From Rhizobium sp. SL42 (GTDB lineage Bacteria; Pseudomonadota; Alphaproteobacteria; Rhizobiales; Rhizobiaceae): 64,000 nt of DNA. The stretch is taken from the NCBI RefSeq assembly GCF_021729845.1, contig NZ_CP063397.1:1378001-1442000 (forward strand). Reading direction: 5' to 3'. The notes beneath the pieces were generated by a model. The model was not told where the DNA came from, searched no databases, and saw nothing but the letters and a program-made list of their open reading frames with translations. A program made the position numbers and the translations under genes. This document shows, one piece after another, positions 45,275 to 56,590 of this stretch (the first letter of the stretch is position 1; the number at the start of each line of letters is the position of its first letter).

Positions 45275-46375
45275 ATGAAGGCTCATTTCATTCGTACGGC
45301 GTCGGTGGCCCTCGCGACGATCTTCATCGCATCGGCTGTCCAGGCGCAGGAGCGTGTCGTCCACGTCTACAACTGGTCGGATTACATCGATGAGTCCGTC
45401 CTTGAGGATTTCACCAAGGAAACCGGGATCAAGGTCGTCTATGACGTCTTCGATTCGAACGAATTGCTGGAGACCAAGCTGCTGGCCGGCGGCTCCGGTT
45501 ATGATGTCGTCGTGCCGACCGGTCCGTTCCTGGCCCGCCAGATCACAGCCGGCGTTTTCCAGAAGCTCGACAAGGCGAAGCTGCCGAACCTTTCCAACAT
45601 GTGGCCGGATATTTCCGAGCGCCTGGCAAAATACGATCCCGGCAACGAATATGCCGTCAACTACATGTGGGGCACCACCGGCATCGGCTACAATACCGCC
45701 AAGCTCAAGGAAGCGCTGGGCGCCGACTTCAAGGTCGACAGCTGGGATGCGATCTTCAAGCCGGAAAATGCTGAAAAGCTGAAGGCCTGTGGCATCAACA
45801 TTCTCGACGCCTCGGACGAGACCTTCGCGATCTCGATGAACTACATTGGCAAGGACCCGGACAGCAAGGAGACCGCGGATCTCGAAGCCGGTGGCGCGGT
45901 CTACTCCCAGATCCGCCCATTCGTAAAGACCTTCAACTCGTCCTCCTATATCGATGATCTCGCCAATGGCGACATCTGCCTGACGATCGGCTGGTCTGGC
46001 GACATCCTCCAGGCCAAGGCGCGTGCCGAAGAAGCCAAGAATGGCGTCGAGATCGAATATGTGATCCCGAAGGAAGGCACCTATATGTGGTTCGACAATC
46101 TGGCGATCCCGGCGGATGCCAAGAATGTCGCAGAGGCCCATGAATTCATCAATTATCTGATGAAGCCGGACGTGATCGCCAAGGCATCCAACTATGTCCA
46201 GTACGCCAACGGCAACCTTGCCTCGCAGGCATTGCTCGATGAGGCGGTGATCAAGAACCCGTCCGTCTATCCGACTGAAGAGACCGTCAAGAAGCTCTTC
46301 ACCATCTCGCCCTACGGGCCGAAGGAGCAGCGGGTGCTCAACCGGGTCTGGACCCAGATCAAGACCGGCAGCTAA
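45275..46375 (+). CDS. potF: Putrescine/spermidine ABC transporter binding protein PotF
   Basis: A 366-aa periplasmic polyamine-binding protein from the ATG at 45275 (AACAGGAG in front). The signal peptide ends near AVQAQ. Conserved: VYNWSDYIDESVLEDFTKETG, LAGGSGYDVVVPTG, NYMWGTTGIGYN and GDICLTIGWSGD, as in PotF/PotD. It heads potFGHI. A hairpin with T-run follows its stop, so it is likely made in excess over the membrane parts. Confidence 0.93.
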   Translation: MKAHFIRTASVALATIFIASAVQAQERVVHVYNWSDYIDESVLEDFTKETGIKVVYDVFDSNELLETKLLAGGSGYDVVVPTGPFLARQITAGVFQKLDKAKLPNLSNMWPDISERLAKYDPGNEYAVNYMWGTTGIGYNTAKLKEALGADFKVDSWDAIFKPENAEKLKACGINILDASDETFAISMNYIGKDPDSKETADLEAGGAVYSQIRPFVKTFNSSSYIDDLANGDICLTIGWSGDILQAKARAEEAKNGVEIEYVIPKEGTYMWFDNLAIPADAKNVAEAHEFINYLMKPDVIAKASNYVQYANGNLASQALLDEAVIKNPSVYPTEETVKKLFTISPYGPKEQRVLNRVWTQIKTGS

Positions 46376-46389
46376 CGGTCAGAAACATC

Positions 46390-46418
46390 AGCCGGGCGCC
46401 TCAATCGCCCGGCTTTTT
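46390..46418 (+). terminator. Partial terminator / attenuator between potF and potG
   Basis: A perfect 9-bp stem AGCCGGGCG (46390-46398) with CGCCCGGCT (46406-46414), followed by TTTTT. As potG-H-I follow on the same strand without another clear promoter, it probably lets part of the transcripts through. Confidence 0.85.
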
Positions 46419-46483
46419 CTTGTGGGGCCGGAACTTCAAGCAAGCACAACAAGCAAGAGCAACAAAACAGTCGGGATCGGGCG

Positions 46484-47638
46484 ATGGCGAAATCTCTGGG
46501 GCCAGTAAAGCGTAAATTCTCACCATGGACCGATCCGGACGCGGTTCCCTTCATCCGCTTCGAAAATGTCACGAAACGCTTCGGTGATTTTGTTGCGGTC
46601 GACAATCTGACGCTCGACATCTACGAGCGCGAGTTTTTCTCGCTGCTGGGGCCGTCGGGATGTGGCAAGACGACGCTGATGCGCATGCTGGCCGGCTTCG
46701 AGCAGCCGACCTCTGGCCGCATCCTGCTGCAGGGCAAGGACCTGTCGGGTACGCCGCCATACAAGCGCCCGACCAACATGATGTTCCAGTCCTACGCGCT
46801 CTTCCCGCACATGACGGTCGAAAAGAACATCGCCTTCGGCCTTGAACAGGACAGCCTGCCCAAGGGTGAGATCGACGCGCGCGTCGCCGAAATGCTGAAG
46901 CTGGTCAAGCTCGACCAGTTTGCCAAGCGCAAGCCGAACCAGTTGTCCGGTGGCCAGCGCCAGCGCGTGGCGCTGGCCCGTTCGCTTGCCAAGCGCCCCA
47001 AGGTCCTGCTCCTCGACGAGCCGCTCGGCGCGCTTGACCGCAAGCTGCGCGAGGAAACCCAGTTCGAGCTGATGGACATCCAGACCAAGCTCGGCCTGAC
47101 CTTCCTCATCGTCACCCATGACCAGGAAGAGGCGATGACGGTATCCGATCGCATTGCCGTCATGGACAAGGGTTGCCTCATCCAGGTCGCAACCCCGGCC
47201 GAGATCTACGAAGCGCCCAACAGCCGATATGTCGCCGACTTCATCGGTGACATCAACATTCTCGAAGGCAAGCTGGTCAGCCGCGATGCGACAACCGGTA
47301 CCGATATCGTCAAGGTCGATTGCGAAGGCATAACCGTTGCCGTGGAGCAGAACTGCGCGGCATCCCCCGGCAATTCGGTCGCCTTCGCCATCCGGCCTGA
47401 AAAGGTGCGCATCTCGCTCGATCAGCCGGTCGATATCTCGAGCAATGCCCTGCATGGCGAAGTCTGGGACATCGGCTATCTCGGCGATTTTTCCGTTTTC
47501 ATCGTCAAGCTGGATGACGGCCGCATGTTCCGTGCAGCCCAGGCCAATGTCGCGCGCCTTGTCGACCGGCCGATCACCTTCGGCGACATGGTGTGGCTGT
47601 CCTGGTCGGCGGATGCCGGCCTTGTCCTAACCCGCTGA
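46484..47638 (+). CDS. potG: Putrescine ABC transporter ATPase PotG
   Basis: A 384-aa ATPase: Walker A GPSGCGKTT, Q-loop FQSYALFPH, signature LSGGQRQR, Walker B VLLLDEPLGALD and FLIVTHDQEEAM, plus a C-terminal TOBE domain. An N-terminal extension of about 28 residues (AKSLGPVKRKFSPW) is typical of PotG. It is followed closely by potH. Confidence 0.94.
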   Translation: MAKSLGPVKRKFSPWTDPDAVPFIRFENVTKRFGDFVAVDNLTLDIYEREFFSLLGPSGCGKTTLMRMLAGFEQPTSGRILLQGKDLSGTPPYKRPTNMMFQSYALFPHMTVEKNIAFGLEQDSLPKGEIDARVAEMLKLVKLDQFAKRKPNQLSGGQRQRVALARSLAKRPKVLLLDEPLGALDRKLREETQFELMDIQTKLGLTFLIVTHDQEEAMTVSDRIAVMDKGCLIQVATPAEIYEAPNSRYVADFIGDINILEGKLVSRDATTGTDIVKVDCEGITVAVEQNCAASPGNSVAFAIRPEKVRISLDQPVDISSNALHGEVWDIGYLGDFSVFIVKLDDGRMFRAAQANVARLVDRPITFGDMVWLSWSADAGLVLTR

Positions 47639-47648
47639 GGAGGCGACC

Positions 47649-48554
47649 ATGGCCGAACCAGTCTCGACAAGCAAATCCGATCCGGCCCGCTGGCTGGTCG
47701 TCGTCATTCCCTATCTCTGGATGGTGCTGTTCTTCGTTGCACCCTTCCTGATCATCGTGAAGATCTCGCTGTCGGACACGGCAATCGCCATGCCGCCCTA
47801 CACGCCGGTCTTCGAAGGCCTTGCCTCGATCCGCGACTATCTCTCGCAGCTGGATTTCGAGAACTATTTCTTCCTGCTCGAAGACCCGCTCTACATGAAC
47901 GCCTACCTGTCCTCGCTGCGGATCGCGACGATCTCGACGCTTCTTCTGCTGTTGATCGGCTATCCCATGGCACTGGCCATGGCGCGCGCCTCCGTCACCA
48001 TCCGCCCGACATTGCTGATGCTGGTCATCCTGCCGTTCTGGACGTCGTTCCTGATCCGCGTTTATGCCTGGATCGGCATCCTGAAGCCGGAGGGGCTTTT
48101 GACCATCGTGCTGCATTCGCTCGGCCTGATGGATCCGAACGATCAGGTGCAGATCTTCCGCACCGAGACCGCCGTCTTCATCGGCATCGTCTATTCCTAT
48201 CTGCCTTTCATGGTCCTGCCGCTCTATTCGGCGCTGGAAAAGCTCGACGGAACGCTGCTTGAGGCGGCAAGCGATCTCGGCTGCCCGCCTTGGAAAGCGT
48301 TCTGGAAGATCACCTTCCCGCTATCCATCCCGGGTGTGATCGCCGGTTCGATGATCTGCTTCATCCCGATCACCGGCGAATTCGTCATCCCGGATCTGCT
48401 CGGTGGCGCCGAGACACTGATGATCGGCAAGACGCTGTGGACGGAATTCTTCGGCAATCGTGACTGGCCGCTCGCCTCCGCCGTGGCCGTCGTTCTGCTC
48501 CTGATGCTGGTCGTGCCGATCGCGATCTTCCAGAACCAGCAGCAGAAAGCCTGA
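47649..48554 (+). CDS. potH: Putrescine ABC transporter permease PotH
   Basis: A 301-aa inner-membrane permease with about six helices. The EAA loop is GTLLEAASDLGCPPWKAFWK at about residues 200-219. It pairs with PotI. It begins 10 nt after potG with a GAGGAGGCGACC ribosome-binding site. Confidence 0.93.
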   Translation: MAEPVSTSKSDPARWLVVVIPYLWMVLFFVAPFLIIVKISLSDTAIAMPPYTPVFEGLASIRDYLSQLDFENYFFLLEDPLYMNAYLSSLRIATISTLLLLLIGYPMALAMARASVTIRPTLLMLVILPFWTSFLIRVYAWIGILKPEGLLTIVLHSLGLMDPNDQVQIFRTETAVFIGIVYSYLPFMVLPLYSALEKLDGTLLEAASDLGCPPWKAFWKITFPLSIPGVIAGSMICFIPITGEFVIPDLLGGAETLMIGKTLWTEFFGNRDWPLASAVAVVLLLMLVVPIAIFQNQQQKA

Positions 48555-48569
48555 GGGGAGGGTGCCAAG

Positions 48570-49388
48570 ATGAAATCGGGTAAATTCGACGCGACGGTCC
48601 TGACCCTCGGCTTCGCCTTCCTCTACATTCCGATCCTGATCCTGGTGATCTACTCGTTCAACGATTCCAAGCTCGTCACCGTCTGGGGCGGCTTCTCGCT
48701 GAAATGGTATCGCGAGATGTGGTCGAATGCCGGGCTGATGGATGCCGCCTGGGTGACGCTCAGGGTGGGGTTGCTAAGCGCATCGCTCGGCACGATCCTG
48801 GGCACGCTGACCGCGCTCGCCCTGGTGCGCTACGGCCGTTTTCCCGGCCGCCTGCTGTTTTCCGGCATGGTCTATGCGCCGCTGGTCATGCCGGAAGTAA
48901 TCACCGGCCTGTCGCTGCTTCTGCTGTTTGTCGCCGTCGGCGTCGATCGCGGCCTGGTCACGGTGATCATCGCCCATACGACATTCACCATGTGCTACGT
49001 GGCGATCGTCGTGCAGTCGCGATTGCTCACCTTCGACACCAGCCTGGAGGAAGCCGCCCAGGATCTCGGCTGCCCGCCGGTCAAGACCTTCTTCAAGATC
49101 ACCCTGCCGCTGATCCTGCCGGCCGTCATTTCCGGCTGGATGCTGGCCTTTACCCTGTCGCTCGACGACCTCGTGATCGCGAGCTTCACCACTGGCCCGG
49201 GCGCAACGACGCTGCCGATCAAGATCTATTCGCAGGTGCGCCTCGGCGTGACGCCGGAAATCAATGCCGTCTGCACCATTCTGATCGGCATCGTCACCAT
49301 CGGCGTCATCATCGCGTCCCTTACCACCAAGCAAAGGGAACTGCAGCGCCAGCGCGATGAGCATGTCGCGGCGCGGGCAACTTCATAG
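48570..49388 (+). CDS. potI: Putrescine ABC transporter permease PotI
   Basis: A 272-aa inner-membrane permease with six helices and the EAA loop SLEEAAQDLGCPPVKTFFK. It is the last gene of potFGHI. Its end faces the convergent DUF6460 gene; an imperfect hairpin at about 49402-49430 (GCCGCCACG with CGTGGCGGC) lies between them and could stop transcripts from both sides. Confidence 0.93.
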   Translation: MKSGKFDATVLTLGFAFLYIPILILVIYSFNDSKLVTVWGGFSLKWYREMWSNAGLMDAAWVTLRVGLLSASLGTILGTLTALALVRYGRFPGRLLFSGMVYAPLVMPEVITGLSLLLLFVAVGVDRGLVTVIIAHTTFTMCYVAIVVQSRLLTFDTSLEEAAQDLGCPPVKTFFKITLPLILPAVISGWMLAFTLSLDDLVIASFTTGPGATTLPIKIYSQVRLGVTPEINAVCTILIGIVTIGVIIASLTTKQRELQRQRDEHVAARATS

Positions 49389-49412
49389 CCCCGGCTGACC
49401 ATGCCGCCACGT

Positions 49413-49655
49413 CTAGTCGCGTGGCGGCAGCAGGATATAGGTGATCAGCCAAAGCGGCAGGACGATCATGGCGCCGAGCAGCATGCGCGGGGCGGCCCAG
49501 CCGAACCCGGCAATCATAGCAGCGTGGATCTCGTCGGGTGTGACGCCGAAATAGTCAAGAACGGCTCTCGGCGAGAGCCCGAAAAACGACAGGAACGAGC
49601 CGGCAATCAGCGACGCCAGCGCGATCTTTATCAATCCCGATAGTAATCCCCGCAA
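49413..49655 (-). CDS. Small membrane protein, DUF6460-like
   Basis: An 80-aa protein with two membrane helices (about residues 5-27 and 58-76) flanking an amphipathic middle (SPRAVLDYFGVTPDEIHAAM, then FGWAAPRMLLGAMIVLPLW). The pattern matches my recollection of DUF6460 proteins of Rhizobiales. Function unknown. Confidence 0.72.
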   Translation of the reverse strand: MRGLLSGLIKIALASLIAGSFLSFFGLSPRAVLDYFGVTPDEIHAAMIAGFGWAAPRMLLGAMIVLPLWLITYILLPPRD

Positions 49656-49733
49656 CGTCCGTTCCCCCAGACACGCTTGATTCGGCCTATCTTAGCGACT
49701 GCCGAAACAATGGGAAGCACTGGGCCTGATCGC

Positions 49734-51704
49734 TCAGGGCGCGGGACTGGCGGGCAGGCGTGGCGCGACGGAGGGCGACGGGGCATTCGTCGGCACCGGA
49801 GAAATCACCGGATCGGACCAGACGCCGCCGATGAAGAATGACAGAGACTCGTCGGCATTCGCGTCGCCATCATCAATCGGGGTCAGTTCCCCCCGCAGGG
49901 CCAGCGCCTGACGCGTGAAGGGCGCAATCCCGCTCAATGTCAGTGTTTCGCTGCTGCCGGCGATCTCGGCTTTCTCGATTTCGGCCGATCCATGATCGAA
50001 GCGCGCCGTGAGGTCGAAATGGCTGAAAGCAAAATCGGCATCGCCGGCCGCACTGAGCTGAAAATAGGCGTGCCCTTTGGCCATCGCCCGAAGACCGTCG
50101 GCATCAAAATTGCGCAACACCCCGTCATCGGCGCGAAACCGCAGCGTTCCGGACATGGTCTCGAAGCTTTGCCTGAGCCCACCAGCGTTCCCGTCTGTCT
50201 GCCCGCCGGCCTGACCACTAGCCTGACCACCGGCCTGACCACCGTTTGGCAGGCGTGCCGCCAGATCGACCGAGGCTTGTCCGGCCGGCACCGTGCCGTC
50301 CAGAGCCAGGCCATCCATCAGCCGTTCAACGTCGATGTCCTCGAGAGACACGTTGAGTTCCGCATCCTGGCCAATCGCAGAGTCCGGGCGGGAAAACCGG
50401 GCGCTCAGCGAACCGCCGAGAAACGCCGCATCGCCGATCACCAGCTTCAGGCTGTCCCCCTTGCCGATCAGGCTGGCGCCGAGACCCGTCAGTTCGAACG
50501 GTGCTAATGTCGCGGTGCGTGCCGATACCGTCACATCGAAATCGAACCAGTCGACAAAGCCCGGCAAACGGGCTTCCGCCTTGTCGTCGACATCGATTTC
50601 GAGACCGCGCAGCAATCCGGCAAGGTCGAGCCGGTCAAGCGCCAGCGTGCCGTTTACCGTCGGACGCGTCTGGTCCGGCTGCGTCAGCGCGAGGAAACCG
50701 TCGCCACTGTTGCCGTTGATCTGGAAGGACAGGTCTTCAAACCGCAGTTCCTTGGCCGCTGTGACGAGATTTGTCTTCAGTGAGGCGGTTTGCCAATCCT
50801 CGCTGCCGGCAAGACGAAGGCCGCTGAAGGCGGCAAATGCCGGGACATCCGTTGCATTGAGCTCGAGACTGCCATCGCCGAGCCGAGCCTTCATCAGGTT
50901 CGCCTTGCCCTGGAAGCGGCCGCTCAGACCTTTGACATCAACCCCGAGAACCACATCCGCCACGTCGCCGCCGATAAGCATAAGAGGTGAATCTGTCTGG
51001 ATCTGCAACGTGACCGGCCGGCCCTCGAAGCTCAAGGATGCCTTGGCGTCGAAAGCGCTGGACAGCCGTGGCCAGTCGATGTCCGCTTGCAGTCCCTGGG
51101 CGACGAACTCCCGCCCTGACGCTTCGTCGGCCAGCGTGACCTCGCCATCGACGACCTGCACGCTGTCGACCGCGGCGTCCAGGCTGGGATCGATCGTCTG
51201 CTGCCCGGCATCGTTGCGGTGTGCGTCGCGCACGGCAGCGGTCAGCCTGCCCTCGTTGCTCCAATCGAGCTTGCCGTCCCTGTCGCGCTCGATTCTGATC
51301 CTCGGACGGACAAATCGAAATTCTGAGAACTGTGGTTGGCCACGGATGGCGGAGTAGAAGCCGAACGAGGCTGACAGTTCATCGATTTCTGCCAGCAATT
51401 GATCGCTGCCGCCGTCAAGCTTGTGCACGCTGACATCGGTCAGCGTCACCCGTGGCTCCGGCCAGAAGCTGATGACCGGCGGCCCGTCGATCGTCACGTC
51501 ATGCCCTGTCCAGCCGCTGACCGCCGATCCGATCGCCGAGCGCACGAGGCTGCTGGAGATCAGGTGTGGCGCTGCGATGCGAAGCAGTACCGATGCGAGA
51601 ATAACACCGGCGGAAACCACAATGACGAGCCGTAGCAACCGGCGCCGGCGCCGACCGGGCTGTTGCCTGCTGTGCAGTTTTTTGCTCATCCGGATTTCGG
51701 ACAT
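49734..51704 (-). CDS. AsmA-family protein
   Basis: A 656-aa protein with one N-terminal membrane helix (residues about 24-45, basic before it) and a long periplasmic beta-rich AsmA domain (GHDVTIDGPPVISFWPEPRV; DGEVTLADEASG). AsmA-like proteins are thought to move phospholipids toward the outer membrane. Near residue 500 lies a Gly/Gln repeat (GGQAGGQASGQAGGQ). A start 5 codons later (MSKK) is possible. It is divergent from the acetoacetyl-CoA synthetase gene. Confidence 0.88.
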   Translation of the reverse strand: MSEIRMSKKLHSRQQPGRRRRRLLRLVIVVSAGVILASVLLRIAAPHLISSSLVRSAIGSAVSGWTGHDVTIDGPPVISFWPEPRVTLTDVSVHKLDGGSDQLLAEIDELSASFGFYSAIRGQPQFSEFRFVRPRIRIERDRDGKLDWSNEGRLTAAVRDAHRNDAGQQTIDPSLDAAVDSVQVVDGEVTLADEASGREFVAQGLQADIDWPRLSSAFDAKASLSFEGRPVTLQIQTDSPLMLIGGDVADVVLGVDVKGLSGRFQGKANLMKARLGDGSLELNATDVPAFAAFSGLRLAGSEDWQTASLKTNLVTAAKELRFEDLSFQINGNSGDGFLALTQPDQTRPTVNGTLALDRLDLAGLLRGLEIDVDDKAEARLPGFVDWFDFDVTVSARTATLAPFELTGLGASLIGKGDSLKLVIGDAAFLGGSLSARFSRPDSAIGQDAELNVSLEDIDVERLMDGLALDGTVPAGQASVDLAARLPNGGQAGGQASGQAGGQTDGNAGGLRQSFETMSGTLRFRADDGVLRNFDADGLRAMAKGHAYFQLSAAGDADFAFSHFDLTARFDHGSAEIEKAEIAGSSETLTLSGIAPFTRQALALRGELTPIDDGDANADESLSFFIGGVWSDPVISPVPTNAPSPSVAPRLPASPAP

Positions 51705-51854
51705 TCAAGATCCTTCAGGCGGTGGCGCGTCCAGCCGTGATTGCCTAGTCTCGCCCGATACAGGAATTGGCGGAGCCGTGCAAACAGCAGGGCCGGTCAT
51801 CCTTTATATTGCGATGCGGTATGATATACACATCGACCATGTGAGGAGGATTGC

Positions 51855-53807
<1,953 letters not shown>

Positions 53808-53929
53808 CCGGTTCTGGTGCGCCTGACGTCCCTAGCCGGCATGAGCCCCCTATTTCTGGGGTAGTGGCACGGCGCCATGCGTTAGGGATCTGTTAAGGGG
53901 CAGTTGGCATAGATGGGTCCAACTTGGAG

Positions 53930-54047
53930 ACGCACGATGACTGTGCGGTGTGGCCCTGATCGGGGTCTGAAAACATGATGTTGATAGCCTTCTATCTCCG
54001 GTTCAACAGCATCAATTCCTGGGCGGCATTGGCCGCCCTTTTTTTAT
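53930..54047 (+). ncRNA. Candidate small RNA between two convergent genes
   Basis: The stretch ends in a perfect terminator (GGGCGGC at 54018-54024 pairing with GCCGCCC, then TTTTTTT). It is preceded by a second structured stem in which TGATGTTGA pairs with TCAACAGCATCA around a CTTCTATCTCCGG loop. The loop is pyrimidine-rich, as in RNAs that pair with ribosome-binding sites. The terminator is 210 nt after the upstream gene, long for a simple gene end. Start and promoter are uncertain. An alternative is a long 3' end of the synthetase mRNA. Confidence 0.45.
54018..54047 (+). terminator. Rho-independent terminator
   Basis: GGGCGGC-ATTG-GCCGCCC followed by TTTTTTT, on the plus strand, before the convergent permease gene. 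It ends either the acetoacetyl-CoA synthetase transcript or the candidate small RNA. Confidence 0.9.
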
Positions 54048-54074
54048 GCCGGGACAGACCGGCCGGTCGGCCCG

Positions 54075-55754
54075 TCAGTTGCCCGCGTCGAGCGAGCGCG
54101 ACACCATGATCACCGGGATCAACCCAGCCAGGATGATGATCAGGGCGGCAACGGAGCTGTCTTGTGCCATGCCGCGCGAGGCATCCTCGTAGACGAGTGT
54201 TGCAAGCGTGTTGAAATTGAACGGCCTGAGCAGGATCGTTGCCGACAACTCCTTGAGTGTCTCGATAAAGACCAGAAGTGCCGCCGTGAGCACGGCTGGC
54301 CGCAGATTGGGCAGCAGCACCTCGCGCAAGGTCTGCAGACCCGAGCGACCCAGCGTGCGCGACGCCATGTCTAGATGCGGCGAAAGCTTCTGGAAGCCGG
54401 CGTCCATCGTTCCCTCCGCCATGGTCAGGAACCGCACCGTATAGGCGTAGACGATGGCAAACCCGGTGCCGGACAGAAGTAGCCCGGTGGAAATGCCGAG
54501 ATGCGAGCGCAGCAAGCCGTCGACCGCATTGTCGAGCCCCGCAAGCGGGATCAGAACGCCGATGCCAAGCACGGTGCCGGGAATGCCGTAGCCGAGTGCG
54601 GCAAGCCGGCTTGCCCCGGTCGCCAGCCGCGATCGGTCGGTGCGGGCGGCGTAGGACAGGACGAAGGCAAGCGTGACCGTGAGGACCGCCGCGGAAGAGG
54701 AAACGAGCGCCGAATTCCACAGGGCCTTGAGCAGTCTGGGCTCGAGGAAGCCGTCGAGACGCCGCAGCGCAAAGCCGCCCATGACGACAACTGGAATGAC
54801 GAAGCCGACCAGGATCGGAACGGCGCAAAACAGAGCCGCCATGAGCCCGCGTGCACCGACAAGCCTCAGTCTCACCGCATCGGCAACGATGGCCGTGGTT
54901 TTATGGCTGGCAAAGCGCTGCCGTTTGCGGGCCTGGCGCTCTACCAGCAGCAGCAGGGCGACGAAGATCAGCATGACACAGGCGATCTGTGCGGCGCCCG
55001 CCAGACTGCCGCGGTTGAGCCAGGTGTCGAAGATCGAAAACGTCAGCGTCTGCACGCCGAGATATTCCACCGCCCCGATATCGTTCAGCGTTTCCATCAT
55101 CACCAGGGTCAGCCCGATCATGATCGCCGGCCGCGCCATCGGGATCTGCACCTTGGCAAACACCCGCAATGGTCCCGCGCCCAGCGTCCGGGCGACATCG
55201 GCCGCGGCACGCCCCTGCATCAGGAACATCGAGCGGCAGGCGAGATAGACATAAGGGTAGAGTACCGCAGACATCACGAGCACCGCGCCGCCCAGCGAGC
55301 GAATGTCGAAGAAACTGTAGTCCCGCGCGGTCCTGAAGCCGAAGATCGTACGATAGAGCGTCTGCACCGGCCCGGTGAAGTCGAGAAACTCCCCGAAGGC
55401 ATAGGCCGCCAGATAGGATGGAATGGCAAGCGGCAGCACAAGGGCTGGCGACAGCCAGCGGCGAAACGGAAAGTCGCAGGCCGCGACCAGCCAGGCTGTG
55501 CCGATGCCGAAGAGAGCGGTCACGGCGCCGGTCAGTGCCAGCAGCCATAGGGTCTGCAAGCCGGCGCGCGGAACCACGTTCATCAGCATATGCTGCCAGT
55601 TCTCGCCATCGCCCGAAAAGCCGATGACGAAGATCGCGGCGATCGGCATGAAGACCACGGCGGCAACGACCAGCGCCGCCTTGGTCGCAGCACCGATCCC
55701 GCTGCGGGCGGGTTTCATCTTGGGGGTGGCGATCGGGCGCACGTCAGAGGCCAA
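54075..55754 (-). CDS. Fe(III)-type ABC transporter double permease
   Basis: A 559-aa protein made of two fused permease halves, about 12 membrane helices, as in FbpB/SfuB/AfuB. The first EAA-like loop is DVARTLGAGPLRVFAKVQIP, the second MASRTLGRSGLQTLREVLLP. The substrate is probably ferric iron or a ferric chelate; thiamine permease ThiP is a related alternative. Neither a binding protein nor an ATPase is adjacent, which is unusual. An inverted repeat upstream may be its operator. Confidence 0.87.
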   Translation of the reverse strand: MASDVRPIATPKMKPARSGIGAATKAALVVAAVVFMPIAAIFVIGFSGDGENWQHMLMNVVPRAGLQTLWLLALTGAVTALFGIGTAWLVAACDFPFRRWLSPALVLPLAIPSYLAAYAFGEFLDFTGPVQTLYRTIFGFRTARDYSFFDIRSLGGAVLVMSAVLYPYVYLACRSMFLMQGRAAADVARTLGAGPLRVFAKVQIPMARPAIMIGLTLVMMETLNDIGAVEYLGVQTLTFSIFDTWLNRGSLAGAAQIACVMLIFVALLLLVERQARKRQRFASHKTTAIVADAVRLRLVGARGLMAALFCAVPILVGFVIPVVVMGGFALRRLDGFLEPRLLKALWNSALVSSSAAVLTVTLAFVLSYAARTDRSRLATGASRLAALGYGIPGTVLGIGVLIPLAGLDNAVDGLLRSHLGISTGLLLSGTGFAIVYAYTVRFLTMAEGTMDAGFQKLSPHLDMASRTLGRSGLQTLREVLLPNLRPAVLTAALLVFIETLKELSATILLRPFNFNTLATLVYEDASRGMAQDSSVAALIIILAGLIPVIMVSRSLDAGN

Positions 55755-55803
55755 TCTGTCTGTCCTTGCGAAAGCGAAACTGGGTGTTCTCTACAGCATG
55801 CAG

Positions 55804-55848
55804 CGCAAAAGTATGCAGCGGTTTTGCGAGAACGACATGCGCAAAACC
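55804..55848. promoter_or_regulatory. CGCAAAA inverted repeats upstream of the permease gene
   Basis: GGTTTTGCG (55820-55828) and CGCAAAACC (55840-55848) form a perfect 9-bp inverted repeat with an 11-nt spacer; a third CGCAAAA lies at 55804-55810. They sit 50-95 nt upstream of the permease start, fitting an operator for a metal-responsive regulator. No named regulator is assigned. Confidence 0.55.
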
Positions 55849-55942
55849 GAGGACCAAGGCGTACTCAGCGAATCTGAAACAACGCGTCACGCTTTAGCGG
55901 AAAGACCCGACAAAGGAAACGGCCGGCTTGACCACACCGAAA

Positions 55943-56590
55943 TCAGCTCCGGGCCGCGGCCAGGCTTTCACTGATCAGCCGAATGCCGAGCGCGCCCATG
56001 ACCGCGCCGGCGACGCGGTCGACCCAGAGCTTGAAGCGCAGATAGACGGCCTGTGAGCGTCTGGCGGAAAATACGAGCGCGACGATGGCGTACCAGCCGG
56101 CCTCGATGACGAATATCGCCGGAGGCAGGATCAGCAGCGCCGCAGCAGGCGGGTTGGCCGGCATCAGGGCGGCGAATATGCTGGCATAGACCACCGCGGT
56201 TTTCGGATTGCTGATCTGGGTTGCGAAGGCGATTGCCAGGCATTGCCCGGCCGAGCGTCCTTCATAGGCGCCGGTTTCGGCATCGGCGACAGGCAGGCGT
56301 GCCCCCTGCCAGATCCGGATGCCCAGATAGACGAGATAGGCGCCGCCGAGAACCTTTAGCGTCAGATAAAGCCAGGCCACCTGCTGCAGCAGCGCGGTCA
56401 GTCCCGCGAGCGCAAGCGTTGCGAAAAGCGCACCGCCGAGACCCATGCCGATCGCCGCGGCAAGACCGTGCAGACGAGAGCGCGAGACGGAGAGGCGTGA
56501 CACGAGGATGAAACTCGGCCCGGGGCTCATCGCACCGATCGCGATGGCGCCGAGAATGCTGAAAAGCGTGGCCGTCATGGTGATGGACAT
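55943..56590 (-). CDS. LysE-family exporter
   Basis: A 215-aa LysE/RhtB amino-acid exporter with about six membrane helices. The family start is visible (AIGAMSPGPSFILVSRLSVS), with GLGGALFATLALAGLTALL and QISNPKTAVVYASIF. The substrate is unknown. It is divergent from the AraC-type regulator, which could control it. Confidence 0.9.
   Translation of the reverse strand: MSITMTATLFSILGAIAIGAMSPGPSFILVSRLSVSRSRLHGLAAAIGMGLGGALFATLALAGLTALLQQVAWLYLTLKVLGGAYLVYLGIRIWQGARLPVADAETGAYEGRSAGQCLAIAFATQISNPKTAVVYASIFAALMPANPPAAALLILPPAIFVIEAGWYAIVALVFSARRSQAVYLRFKLWVDRVAGAVMGALGIRLISESLAAARS

Noticed and set aside
44207..46141. A 644-codon minus-strand frame across the RamB-like and potF genes
   Set aside because: It spans two unrelated plus-strand genes and an intergenic region and has no protein-like motifs.
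55755..55942. Thiamine riboswitch in front of the double permease (ThiP alternative)
   Set aside because: No THI-box-like conserved segments were found in the leader; only the CGCAAAA repeats stand out.
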